Assembly: GCF_004217135.1 (NCBI RefSeq)
Contig: NZ_SHKK01000001.1
Coordinates: forward strand, 2,914,001 to 2,978,000
DNA length: 64,000 bases
Reading direction: 5' to 3'
From: Micromonospora violae
Lineage (GTDB): Bacteria > Actinomycetota > Actinomycetes > Mycobacteriales > Micromonosporaceae
The translations under genes were made by a program, and so were the position numbers. Below are positions 48,906-57,802 of the stretch, one piece after another (the stretch's first letter is position 1; each line of letters begins with the position of its first letter). Under the pieces are notes generated by a model. The model worked only from the letters and a program-made list of their open reading frames with translations, had not been told where the DNA came from and ran no database searches.

Positions 48906-51900
48906 TTGAGTACGCAGCTGTTCCGACGTCCGGCGCGACGTGTAGGGCCGGAGAGGCCGTCCGGTGACATCACCCTGCAAGAGCCGCCGGAGCTGCCGCA
49001 GACGCAGAGCAACGGCATGCGTCACGCGCTGATGGTGCTGCCGATGGCGCTGATGTCCGGCGTGATGATGCTCATGTACATCACCATGTCCCGAGGGCCA
49101 CTCACCTTCGTGATGTTGGGCCTGATGGCGGTGGCCATGGTCGGCATGCTGCTCGGCCAGGTCCTGGCCGGCGGCATCGAGCGCAAGAGACGCCTCGGCG
49201 GTGACCGGCGGGAGTACCTGCGCTACCTGGCTCAGAACCGCAAACGGGTCCGCAAGGACGTTGCCCGCCAACAGGAGGCCAACGACTGGCAACACCCGGA
49301 TCCGCACTCGCTCTGGTCGCTGGTGATGACCACGCGACGGTGGGAACGCCGCCCCACCCACCCGGACTTCCTCGAACTTCGGGTCGGCACCGGTGAGCAG
49401 CGGCTGGCGATGCGGATCACTCCGATGCAGACCAAGCCGATCGAAGATCTGGAGCCGCTGTCGGCGAAATCGTTGCGCCGGTTCATCCGGGCCTACACCA
49501 CGCTGGCCGACCAGCCCATCGCACTGTTCCTGCGTGGCTTCGCGCAGGTGCGGCTCGCCGGGGAGCAGCAGGAACGGCGGGCGTTCGTCCGCGCGCTGCT
49601 GAGTCAGGTGGTCACGTTCCACGCGCCGGAGGAGGTGCGGCTGGGGCTCTGCGTGGCCGACGACGGGGTGGCCACCTGGGAGTGGTCCAAATGGTTGCCG
49701 CACCTGCAACACCACAGCGACCATGACGCCGCCGGCGCTGTGCGGGTGGTGGGCGAGAGCGTCGAGGCGGTGGAGCGGCTCTTCGGCGAAGCCTTCGCCA
49801 CGCGCCCCCGGTGGGAGTCGGGTGCGGTCCCGAGCCGCGACGAGCCGTTCGTGGTGGTGATCCGCGACGGTGGCCGGCTCGGCAGCAACAGCCGGTTCGC
49901 GACCGCCGGCTACCGCAACGCAGTCCTGATCGATCTGGACGACCCGACGCCGACCACCGGCAAGGGCGCGATCTGCCTGGCGGTGGAGGGCGACGACCTG
50001 CTGATGGTCCGGCGGGACCGGGTCGGGAACGAGGTACGCACCCGGCTGGCCCGCCCGGACCGGCTGAGCGTGCCCCGGGCGACGACGATCGCCCGGCTGC
50101 TGTCGCCGTACCGGATCGGTGTCGTCACCGAAACCGCGGCGGACACCCTCGCCTCCGACTTCGACCTCGGCACGATGCTGAACATTCCGGATGTCAAGCG
50201 GTTGGACCTGGCGAAGCTGTGGGCGCCCCGCTCGATCTCGGAGCGGCTCCGGGTGCCGATCGGCATCGACGCCGCCGGTCACTCGGTTGAGCTGGACATC
50301 AAGGAGTCGGCGCTGGGCGGCATGGGCCCGCACGGGATGCTGATCGGTGCGACCGGCTCGGGCAAAAGCGAACTGCTGCGCACCCTGGTGCTGGCTCTGG
50401 CCACCACCCACTCCTCCGAGACCCTGAACTTCGTCCTGGTCGACTTCAAGGGCGGCGCCACCTTCCTCGGCCTGGACCAGCTCCCGCACACGTCGGCGGT
50501 CATCACCAACCTGGCCGACGAGGCCGCGCTGGTCGGTCGGATGCACGACGCGCTGCACGGTGAGCTGGTCCGCCGGCAGGAGCTGCTGCGCCAATCGGGC
50601 GGGTACAGCTCCGTGCTCGACTACGAACGCGCACGTGCCCAGGGCGCGCCGCTCGACCCGCTGCCCACGCTCTTCGTCGTGGTGGACGAGTTCAGTGAGC
50701 TGCTCGCCACGCACCGGGACTTCATGGACCTGTTCGTGATGATCGGCCGCCTCGGCCGGTCGCTCGCGGTGCACCTGCTGCTGGCGAGTCAGCGGGTCGA
50801 CGACGGCCGGATCGGCCAGCTCGAATCGCACCTGTCGTACCGGATCGGCCTGCGGACCTTCTCCGCCATGGAGTCCCGCTCGGTGATCGGTGTGCCGGAC
50901 GCGTACGAGCTGCCTTCCTCGCCGGGCAACGGTTACCTGCGCACGGATGTGTCGACGCTGATCCGTTTCAAGGCCGGGTATGTCTCCGGCGCCTACAAGG
51001 AATCGGTCGTCCGGGCCCGGCCGGAGGTGGTGCAGCAGCAGGTCGTGCCGTACCGGTTGGAGGCGGTGGCACCGCCGGAACCGGTAGCGGCCGTCGCCGC
51101 GGACGGTGACGGCGCGCCGGAGGCGACCGAGGACGACGGCGGCTCCGAGGCCCTGGCCGGGATGTCCGCGATGGAGACGGCGAAGGAGCGCAGCGTGCTC
51201 TCCACGGTGGTGGCCCAGTTGGTCGACCACGGGCCGCCGGCGCACCAGGTCTGGTTGCCACCGCTGAGCGACTCACCGACGCTCGACCAGCTGCTGCCGA
51301 CGCTGGCGCCCGATCCGGACCTCGGTCTCACCGCACTCGACTGGCCCGGCAACGGCCGGCTGGTCGCACCGGTGGGCTTCATCGACAAACCATTCGAGCA
51401 GCTACGTGACCTGCTGGTGGTGAACCTGGCCGGCATCGGCGGGCACGTCGGCATCGCGGGCGGGCCGCGCAGCGGCAAGAGCACCCTGCTGCGGACACTG
51501 ATCAGCGCTCTGGCGCTCACCCACAGTCCCCGGGAGGTGCAGTTCTACTGCCTCGACTTCGGCGGCGGCACACTCAGCGCGATGGCCGAGCTGCCCCACG
51601 TCGGTAGTGTCGCCGGCCGCCTCGACACCGAACGGGTGAGCCGTACGATCGCCGAGGTCGCCGGGTTGATCGGCCAGCGGGAACGGCGCTTCGCCGAGCT
51701 GGGTGTCGACAGCATGGAGACCTACCGGCAGTGGCGGGCGGAGGGTCGGATCACCGACGACCCGCTGGGTGACGTGTTCCTCGTCGTGGACGGCTGGTTC
51801 ACGCTGCGTCAGGAGTTCGAACAGCTGGAGATGTCGGTTCGGCAGATCGCCGCGCAGGGATTGAACTTCGGATTCCACCTGCTGCTGACCGCGGCCCGCT

Positions 51901-52928
51901 GGTCCGAGGTGCACCACGCGATGCGGGACCAGATCGGCACCCGGCTGGAGCTACGCCTTGGCGACCCGGTCGACTCGACCGTCGACCTGCGGATGGCGGC
52001 CACCGTGCCGCAGTTGCCCGGACGCGGCCTCACCGCGGACAAGCTGCACTTCCTCGCCGCGCTGCCCCGCATCGACGGCAAAGCCGACCCGGAGAACCTC
52101 TCCGACGGGGTACGGACGCTGGTGTCCATGGTGAGCGAGTTCTGGACGGGCGACTCGGCCCCGCCGGTGCGTACCCTGCCGGCGGTGTTGCCGGTCGAGT
52201 CGATGCCCGCGCCACACAGTGATCTGCAGGTGCCGTTGGGCCTGGACGAGGCCACGATGCAGCCGATCTGGCACGACTTCGCCGAACTGCCGCACCTGAC
52301 CTCGCTCGGCGACAGCCAGAGCGGCAAGACCAACCTGCTCCGCCACCTCGCCCGGGCGGTGACGACCCGGTACACCCCGGAAGAGGCCCGGATCCTGATC
52401 GTCGACTACCGTCGGCAGCTCTTCGACTCCGTGCCGCAGGAGTACCGGTTGGGGTACTCCGTCTCCGCGGATTCCACCAAGGCGACGGTGGCCGACGCGG
52501 TGGCAGGTCTGGCGCCCCGAGTGCCGGGCAGTGACATCACGCCGGAGCAGCTGCGCCGGCGGGACTGGTGGACCGGGCCGCGTCTGTTCGTCCTGGTCGA
52601 CGACTACGACCTGCTCGCCGGACACGAGAGTCCGCTGCTGCCCTTGCTGCCGTACCTGTCCCAGGGGGCGGACATCGGTTTCCACCTGGTGCTGACCCGG
52701 GGTGCGTCGAACGTGATCCGCATGTCGATGGACCCGCTGATCAGGCGGTTGCAGGAGACGAACAGCCCGGACCTGGCGCTCTCCTGCCCCCCGAACGAGG
52801 GGCCGCTGCTCGGCAACACCAAGGCCCGGCACCTTCCGCCCGGCCGCGCGCTGCTCTGCACGCGGCGCGGCGCCCGCCTGATCCAGACCCCGTGGATTCC
52901 GCCGCAGGAGCAGCCGGTGACCGTCTGA
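48906..52928 (+). CDS. eccC: EccC, ESX FtsK/SpoIIIE-type ATPase
   Basis: The ~1,340-residue protein has two membrane helices near the N-terminus (HALMVLPMALMSGVMMLMYI, FVMLGLMAVAMVGMLLGQVL) and three FtsK/SpoIIIE ATPase domains. Walker A motifs are GATGSGKSELL (Lys487), GGPRSGKSTLL (Lys858) and GDSQSGKTNLL (Lys1141). The first domain has a Walker B with catalytic Glu (FVVVDEFSELL). The second (FLVVDGWFTL) and third (FVLVDDYDLL) lack it, as is common in EccC. EccC recognises WXG100 substrates and drives export. TTG 48906 was chosen because MSTQLFRRPARR is the usual EccC N-terminus and GGAAGG precedes it. Upstream in-frame codons encode no domain. Confidence 0.97.
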   Translation: MSTQLFRRPARRVGPERPSGDITLQEPPELPQTQSNGMRHALMVLPMALMSGVMMLMYITMSRGPLTFVMLGLMAVAMVGMLLGQVLAGGIERKRRLGGDRREYLRYLAQNRKRVRKDVARQQEANDWQHPDPHSLWSLVMTTRRWERRPTHPDFLELRVGTGEQRLAMRITPMQTKPIEDLEPLSAKSLRRFIRAYTTLADQPIALFLRGFAQVRLAGEQQERRAFVRALLSQVVTFHAPEEVRLGLCVADDGVATWEWSKWLPHLQHHSDHDAAGAVRVVGESVEAVERLFGEAFATRPRWESGAVPSRDEPFVVVIRDGGRLGSNSRFATAGYRNAVLIDLDDPTPTTGKGAICLAVEGDDLLMVRRDRVGNEVRTRLARPDRLSVPRATTIARLLSPYRIGVVTETAADTLASDFDLGTMLNIPDVKRLDLAKLWAPRSISERLRVPIGIDAAGHSVELDIKESALGGMGPHGMLIGATGSGKSELLRTLVLALATTHSSETLNFVLVDFKGGATFLGLDQLPHTSAVITNLADEAALVGRMHDALHGELVRRQELLRQSGGYSSVLDYERARAQGAPLDPLPTLFVVVDEFSELLATHRDFMDLFVMIGRLGRSLAVHLLLASQRVDDGRIGQLESHLSYRIGLRTFSAMESRSVIGVPDAYELPSSPGNGYLRTDVSTLIRFKAGYVSGAYKESVVRARPEVVQQQVVPYRLEAVAPPEPVAAVAADGDGAPEATEDDGGSEALAGMSAMETAKERSVLSTVVAQLVDHGPPAHQVWLPPLSDSPTLDQLLPTLAPDPDLGLTALDWPGNGRLVAPVGFIDKPFEQLRDLLVVNLAGIGGHVGIAGGPRSGKSTLLRTLISALALTHSPREVQFYCLDFGGGTLSAMAELPHVGSVAGRLDTERVSRTIAEVAGLIGQRERRFAELGVDSMETYRQWRAEGRITDDPLGDVFLVVDGWFTLRQEFEQLEMSVRQIAAQGLNFGFHLLLTAARWSEVHHAMRDQIGTRLELRLGDPVDSTVDLRMAATVPQLPGRGLTADKLHFLAALPRIDGKADPENLSDGVRTLVSMVSEFWTGDSAPPVRTLPAVLPVESMPAPHSDLQVPLGLDEATMQPIWHDFAELPHLTSLGDSQSGKTNLLRHLARAVTTRYTPEEARILIVDYRRQLFDSVPQEYRLGYSVSADSTKATVADAVAGLAPRVPGSDITPEQLRRRDWWTGPRLFVLVDDYDLLAGHESPLLPLLPYLSQGADIGFHLVLTRGASNVIRMSMDPLIRRLQETNSPDLALSCPPNEGPLLGNTKARHLPPGRALLCTRRGARLIQTPWIPPQEQPVTV

Positions 52929-52937
52929 GCCCCGCCC

Positions 52938-52967
52938 GCGGTGCCCGTCGAATCCGGCGGGCACCGC
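52938..52967. terminator. Bidirectional terminator between eccC and the mycosin-like gene
   Basis: The perfect 10-bp arms GCGGTGCCCG (52938-52947) and CGGGCACCGC (52958-52967) with a 10-nt loop lie in the 61-bp gap between convergent stops. Confidence 0.75.
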
Positions 52968-52989
52968 GCTGGCCTGAGGCCACCCGCCG

Positions 52990-54228
52990 TCACGCCCGCC
53001 AGCGGCGGCGGCGACCCCGGCGGACAGTGACCATCGACAGGTGCGCGATGCCGGCCAGCCCGATCACACCGACGGCCACCACAGCGGCGATCACGTTCCG
53101 CGCATCGATCGGGGGGACGGCCGGCAGCACCGGGGTGACCGGCGCCTGGGTGGGCAGTGTCGCCTCCCGCAATTCCACAGCGGTGATGGCCTTGTACAGA
53201 TCGAGGGTGCCGTACCCGACCGGGGAGACGGGCCAGGTGCCGAGCGGGTGTTCGGCTGCCAACTCCAGCCGGTGCCGGACCTCCGCCTGGGACAGGTTCG
53301 GATAGTAGGCGCGCACCAGAGCCGCCGCCCCGGCCGCGTGCGCCGCCGCGACCGCCGGCCCCGTCACCGAATAGTGGCCCGGGCCCTTCGGTGCGAGGCT
53401 GACCGCTGCGGCTCCGGGGGCAAGCAGATCGACGCCGGCTTCCGGTGCGACCTGCTCGGTCGGTACGCCCGTGAGGTCGAACCCACCCACCGCCAGGACA
53501 TCGGGGTCGGAGGCCGGATACCAGGGTGCCGGGCTCTGGGTGCCGGTCGCCTTCTCCGCGGAGATCGAGGCGACCAGGACGATGTCGCGGCTGATCGCCT
53601 CCCGTACCGCGCGGCGCAGATCCGCGGTCGGGGTTTCGGTGCCGAAGCCGATCAGGATGACGTCGGCCTTGGCCGCCGTCGCCGCCCGGATGCCGGCGGC
53701 CAGTGCCCCGTCGGGTACCTCGCCCTTGTTGTTCACCACCCGGATCGGCACGATCGTCGCGCCGGGGGCGACCCCGACGAAGCCGCTGCCGGTGATCGGT
53801 CGCGCCGCCACGATCCCCGCCAGTGCGGTTCCCCGACCGACGCAGTCGCGGTCGGCGCGACCGGAGCTCGTGACGTCGGTGCCGTTGCGCAACGCGCCGC
53901 TCAGCCCGGTGGCCCCGGCGCTCACCCCGCTGTCGATCACCGCCACCACCACGCCGTCGCCTCTGGTCAACGGCCAGACCGCCGACGGAACCATCCGACG
54001 TACCGCCCATGGCGGGGTTTCGGCCACCGTCGGTGATGGACCCACGCAGCCTTTGGTCACCTTGGGCAACGGCGGCGGTTCGGCGGTCACCCGGGCCGCC
54101 AGGACCTGTTCCTCGACCACCCCCGCGGCGCCAGCGTGGGCCGGGTCCGACAGCACGGTGGCGGTGACGCCGGGCAGCAGCACCGCCGCCAGGAGCGCGC
54201 ACGCGAGCGCGCGGCCGGGCCGGATCAT
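52990..54228 (-). CDS. Mycosin-like subtilisin-fold protein lacking catalytic His and Ser (pseudo-protease)
   Basis: The ~412-residue secreted protein has a signal peptide (ALACALLAAVLLPGVTATVL), a subtilase domain, and a C-terminal membrane anchor (VIAAVVAVGVIGLAGIAHLS) with an Arg-rich tail. This is the MycP plan. Asp99 is kept (VAVIDSGV). The catalytic His position in D-C-V-G-x-G-T is Arg132, and the Ser of G-T-S is Ala292 (TGPAVAAAHAAG). The oxyanion and Ser motif is thus lost. The family's two N-terminal cysteines (Cys61, Cys129) remain. ESX mycosins are also needed structurally to stabilise the core, so an inactive scaffold role is plausible. ATG 54228 overlaps the upstream stop (ATGA). 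Confidence 0.92.
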   Translation of the reverse strand: MIRPGRALACALLAAVLLPGVTATVLSDPAHAGAAGVVEEQVLAARVTAEPPPLPKVTKGCVGPSPTVAETPPWAVRRMVPSAVWPLTRGDGVVVAVIDSGVSAGATGLSGALRNGTDVTSSGRADRDCVGRGTALAGIVAARPITGSGFVGVAPGATIVPIRVVNNKGEVPDGALAAGIRAATAAKADVILIGFGTETPTADLRRAVREAISRDIVLVASISAEKATGTQSPAPWYPASDPDVLAVGGFDLTGVPTEQVAPEAGVDLLAPGAAAVSLAPKGPGHYSVTGPAVAAAHAAGAAALVRAYYPNLSQAEVRHRLELAAEHPLGTWPVSPVGYGTLDLYKAITAVELREATLPTQAPVTPVLPAVPPIDARNVIAAVVAVGVIGLAGIAHLSMVTVRRGRRRRWRA

Positions 54229-55991
54229 CCGCGGGCGGCGGAGCCGGTCGGGCGTGACCCGGGCGTACCGGTGGCAGCCGCCCGCGCCTGCGCATCGTTC
54301 CCGGCCGGGGCTCCGCCGGCGATGATGCCGTCGTCGACAGGGCCCGGCTGAGCGAGGTCGGGTAGCGCGTCCACGTGGTACACACCGCGCACCCGATCGG
54401 CGGTGCGGCCCAGGTCCGTATCGATTCCGCCCGGTTTCGTGGCCGAAACCACCGGCCCGGCGGGCGGGTCGGTGGCCGCCGTGTCGCCGGTGGCTTCCGG
54501 CCGGGACGGACGCCGGAACAGCAGCGCCGCCCCGGCGAGCCCGGACACCACCAGCAGGGCGACGCTGAGGATCCGCCCGGTCGGCGCGCCACCGCCGTCG
54601 CGCGGCGCGGGCTTCGCCTCCGCGGCGAGCGCCGTCGTGACCGCAGCGTTCGCGTTGACCATCCCCCACCCGGTGACCGGATCGGGGTCGGTACGTCCGG
54701 CGTGGTCGGCGGTCGCCTTGATGCGGTTGACGACCTGCGCGGCCTTCAGATCGGGGTAGGCGGAGCGGACCAGGGCCGCCGCGCCGGCGACGAACGCGAC
54801 CGCGTACTGGGAGCCGCTGCCGGAGCGCATCCCCGAGCCGTTGGCCCCGACGGCAGCCACGTCGATCCCCGGTGCGGCCACATCCACCCCACCGGGCTGG
54901 TAGCTCGCCGCCGGCTGCCCCTCGGGGCCGAACCCACCGACGCGCAACACCGTGTCCGGTCCGGTGGGGGCGCTCGACGCGTCGGAGGCTGCCGGGGCCG
55001 GAGCCACCAGAACGACGTCATGGTCGGACGCCTGGCGGACCGCCGCTACCACCGCGGCGTCGGAGAGGTCCACGAAAGAGCCGAGCGCGATCACCCGGGC
55101 GCCCGCGGACACCGCGACCTGAATCGCGGTGGCGGCGTCGGCCGGGCTCGACTGCGGCGTCTCCCCCACCACCCGCAGCGGCAGGATCATCGCCTCGGGC
55201 GCGATGCCGATCAGCGGAGTGCCCCGTTCGTCGGTTGTGGGCACACGGGCGCCGATGATGCTCGCCATCGCGGTGCCCGAGCCGAGACAGTCGATGTCGC
55301 CGCGACCGCTACCGGCCGGGATGTCCGCCCCCACCGCGACTCGCCCGCCAAGTGCCGGGGTGCGCCCGTCCACGCCCGAGTCGACCACCGCGACCAGCAC
55401 GCCGTCGCCACGGGTACGACCCCATGCCTGATCGGGCGTCATCCGATCCTGGGCCCACCCCGCGTCCGTCCGCGTCGGCAGGGAGTTGGCGCACGGCCCC
55501 GACTTCGGCCCGCTGCGCGGGGGTGCCGGGGGCGGCGGCGGCGAGGGCGTGCCACCGGCGGGCGCTCCGGTGGGGACCTGACCGACCTGTACGCCGTCCC
55601 CGATCGCGTCCCACGGCATGATCAGCGACCAGCCGGCGCGCAGCTGCCTCGACTCGGTGAGCGCCTGGCCGTCCGGTTGTGCTCGGCCGACGTTGAGCTG
55701 GTAGATCTCCTCAGCCCGGTTGGCGGTGCCGAGGAGCCGTTTGGCGATCGCGGCCAGGGTCTCCGGGCTGTCCTGACCGGTGCCCACCGTGTAGTACTTG
55801 ACGAACGCGTCGTTCTGCGTCGGCCCGTCGGTCGTGGACGGTGTGGGGGTCGACACCACCGCAACGGGCATCGGGCGGGACGCCGACACCGTCCCGCCGG
55901 GCAGCTCGTCCGCTCCGCCCGCCTGCGTCAGGGCAGCCATCAGGGCGACACAGCCCAGCACGCTGGACAAGGCCCGTACCTTCGCCGTCAC
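54225..55991 (-). CDS. Second mycosin-like pseudo-protease with N-terminal LysM-like domain
   Basis: The 588-residue protein has a signal peptide (LSSVLGCVALMAALTQAGGA), a LysM-like domain (residues ~65-130: VKYYTVGTGQ...AEEIYQLNVGRAQPDG...AGWSLIMPW), and a Pro-rich linker. A subtilase-fold domain with Asp204 (VAVVDSGVDG) and a membrane helix (ILSVALLVVSGLAGAALLFR) follow, then a disordered tail. The His position is Ser238 (CLGSGTAM) and the Ser position is Gln395 (GSQYAVAFVAG), so it cannot be an active serine protease. GTG 55991 is preceded by AAGGAG. It is coupled to the shorter mycosin-like gene. The LysM-like domain suggests attachment to cell wall around the ESX complex. Confidence 0.92.
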   Translation of the reverse strand: MTAKVRALSSVLGCVALMAALTQAGGADELPGGTVSASRPMPVAVVSTPTPSTTDGPTQNDAFVKYYTVGTGQDSPETLAAIAKRLLGTANRAEEIYQLNVGRAQPDGQALTESRQLRAGWSLIMPWDAIGDGVQVGQVPTGAPAGGTPSPPPPPAPPRSGPKSGPCANSLPTRTDAGWAQDRMTPDQAWGRTRGDGVLVAVVDSGVDGRTPALGGRVAVGADIPAGSGRGDIDCLGSGTAMASIIGARVPTTDERGTPLIGIAPEAMILPLRVVGETPQSSPADAATAIQVAVSAGARVIALGSFVDLSDAAVVAAVRQASDHDVVLVAPAPAASDASSAPTGPDTVLRVGGFGPEGQPAASYQPGGVDVAAPGIDVAAVGANGSGMRSGSGSQYAVAFVAGAAALVRSAYPDLKAAQVVNRIKATADHAGRTDPDPVTGWGMVNANAAVTTALAAEAKPAPRDGGGAPTGRILSVALLVVSGLAGAALLFRRPSRPEATGDTAATDPPAGPVVSATKPGGIDTDLGRTADRVRGVYHVDALPDLAQPGPVDDGIIAGGAPAGNDAQARAAATGTPGSRPTGSAARG

Positions 55992-56120
55992 AGACGGTCT
56001 CCTTCGCCTCGCGGTGTGCTCGCAAGGCGACGCTGTGGGTCACGCCGCAGAGTCGCCCTACCCGACGACGCTGCGGTAGGCCCGTTGGTTCAATTCTCAC
56101 CGCAACCGGCCTCACCCCGG

Positions 56121-56143
56121 GCGGTCGGCCTCCGGCCGTCCGC
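56121..56143 (-). terminator. Hairpin after the LysM-like gene
   Basis: The 10-bp arms GCGGTCGGCC and GGCCGTCCGC (one mismatch) with a TCC loop lie 11 bp beyond the stop of the LysM-like gene. A longer imperfect stem (CTCACCCCGG with CCGGGGTCAG) surrounds them. Confidence 0.55.
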
Positions 56144-56153
56144 GTGGCCGGGG

Positions 56154-57602
56154 TCAGGGTTGCGGCTCAGTGACCCGAACTGACCAGCGGGTCCGCACCA
56201 CCTCGCCGACCAGCACCGGTACGACCCGGTGGCCGGTGCGTGCGGCCAGGCCCCGCGCGGTGGTCAACTCCACGCCGCTGAGGCCGCCACTGACGATGAT
56301 GCCCGGCCCGGGCAGTCGCGCGATGTCGGGCTCGGCGGTCGGGAAGGCGGCAACCTGTCGGAATCCCTGCGGAAGGTCGGCGCCGAACAGGTCGCCGACG
56401 ACGGTCACCATCAACCCGCCCGCGTGGAGTTGCTCGGCCATCGCGCGTGCCTGCCGGTGCGCGGCCGACGGTGTGCCGGTGATGGTGAGGATGTCGGGGG
56501 CGGCGGCGAGGTCGGCGACGAAGCGCCGTCCGCCCTGGCGGCCGAGGGCGAGCGGCAGCGTCGCGGCCGGGAACGGCTCGTCCCGAAGCCACGCGCAGGG
56601 TACGCCGGCGGCGAAGCCGGTGGCGACGCCGATCAGGCGTACGTCGAGCCGGTCCGGTGGGGCACCCGTCAACGACTCGAGGTTGACGACGGCGCGCCTC
56701 GACTCCCCCATCGCCGACACCGGTTGGGCGGGCACAACAGCTGCGGTGTCAACCTGCCGCACCACGACATCGAGCTGCTTCGGCACGGCATCGACCTGGC
56801 TCGGCACGGCATCGACCTGATTCGGCACCGTATCGGCCTGACTCAGCCCGGCATCGACCTGATTCGGCACCGTATCGGCCTGGCTCGTCGCGGTGTCGGC
56901 CTGGCTCGTCGCGGTGTCGAGCGGAGCGGCGTCGACCGTCGGGGGCGTGACCGGAGCCGGAGCGGTGGCCGGTCGGGGCGTGCGGGCCCGGCGGCGACTG
57001 TGCAGCAGCCACAGCCCCACGGCGAGCCCGACCGCCACCAGGACCGCGGCACCGATGAGATACGGCGTTGCGCTCGTTGCGGCGCTGCCAGCGGTCGGCT
57101 CGACCGACCGGGTCGCCGGCGGTGTCGGGAGCGGGCCGACCTGCACCGAAGTGCCCTCCGCGTCGGCCGGCAACTCGAGCACCCAGCCGGGTCGCAGCGC
57201 CGCCAGCGGGTCCGTGAGGCGGGCGCCGTCCGGCTGGGGGCGGCCCTGATTGAGCTCGAAGATCTCCCGGTAGCGGTTGCCGTCGCCGAGCGTCTGCACC
57301 GCGATCTGGTACAGGTACTCGCGCTGGCCATCCCGGGGCGCTCCGACCACGTAGTACCGCGATGTGCCCGGGGTCGGCGCGACGCTGGCCGCGGCGGCGA
57401 CGCTGCCGGCCGGCCCGGACACTCCGGGGCTCGGCGGCGCCGCGGCCGACGCCGCCGTCACCATCGGCAGTGGCCCCAGCAGAGCGGCGAGGCCGAGCAG
57501 CGGTAGCACCAGGCCGACGCGCAGCCGACTGACACCGGCGCCGACCGGGAGCACCCGCAGGTTCCCGTGTCGACCACGTCGGCTCCCGACTCGCCTGCCC
57601 AT
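56154..57602 (-). CDS. LysM-like membrane protein, 482 aa
   Basis: A signal sequence (RVGLVLPLLGLAALLGPLPM, then TAASA-A) is followed by a LysM-like domain (RYYVVGAPRDG...YREIFELNQGRPQPDG...RPGWVLELP) closely matching the one in the mycosin-like gene downstream. A membrane helix (YLIGAAVLVAVGLAVGLWLL) comes next, then a 7-residue repeat linker (DTATSQA, DTVPNQV, DAVPSQV) and a cytosolic globular domain (VVNLESLTGAPPDRLDVRLI to the end) of unknown fold. ATG 57602 was chosen for its Arg-rich signal start. It could tie the peptidoglycan to an inner partner of the ESX core, taking the place of a component such as EccE, which is not recognisable in the window. This role is speculative. Confidence 0.85.
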   Translation of the reverse strand: MGRRVGSRRGRHGNLRVLPVGAGVSRLRVGLVLPLLGLAALLGPLPMVTAASAAAPPSPGVSGPAGSVAAAASVAPTPGTSRYYVVGAPRDGQREYLYQIAVQTLGDGNRYREIFELNQGRPQPDGARLTDPLAALRPGWVLELPADAEGTSVQVGPLPTPPATRSVEPTAGSAATSATPYLIGAAVLVAVGLAVGLWLLHSRRRARTPRPATAPAPVTPPTVDAAPLDTATSQADTATSQADTVPNQVDAGLSQADTVPNQVDAVPSQVDAVPKQLDVVVRQVDTAAVVPAQPVSAMGESRRAVVNLESLTGAPPDRLDVRLIGVATGFAAGVPCAWLRDEPFPAATLPLALGRQGGRRFVADLAAAPDILTITGTPSAAHRQARAMAEQLHAGGLMVTVVGDLFGADLPQGFRQVAAFPTAEPDIARLPGPGIIVSGGLSGVELTTARGLAARTGHRVVPVLVGEVVRTRWSVRVTEPQP

Positions 57603-57802
57603 CGCGCACCATCCCTCGCCGAACATCCACCCGCCGGAACGGGCAAGACCGTACGCGATCCGCCCAGGCTCGACGAACCACGTCACCGCCCGGTCCCACG
57701 GCGACATTGGTCCGAAAGCAATTCGTCCGGCCGGTGAACCGTCACGCTCTGCGGGCCGTCGTGCATCCGGAGACTGCCCGCCCGCAGGGAGGAACAACCA
57801 GA
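57603..57802. promoter_or_regulatory. Divergent promoter region, LysM-like gene / lectin gene
   Basis: This 200-bp gap separates divergent genes and must carry promoters for both. GGGAGG at 57787 is the ribosome site for the plus-strand gene. I saw no clear promoter boxes or long inverted repeat. Confidence 0.4.

Noticed and set aside
48783..51245. Minus-strand open frame of 820 codons opposite eccC
   Set aside because: Shadow of eccC codon bias, made of His/Gln/Arg-rich low-complexity sequence. EccC ATPase motifs are on the plus strand.
53041..54036. Plus-strand frames opposite the mycosin-like genes
   Set aside because: No domain content. They mirror the Ala/Gly/Val-rich codons of the secreted proteins on the minus strand.
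52990..55991. The two mycosin-like genes considered as ordinary active S8 peptidases
   Set aside because: Alignment of the GT and GTS motifs shows Arg/Ala and Ser/Gln in place of the catalytic His/Ser, so catalysis is not expected.
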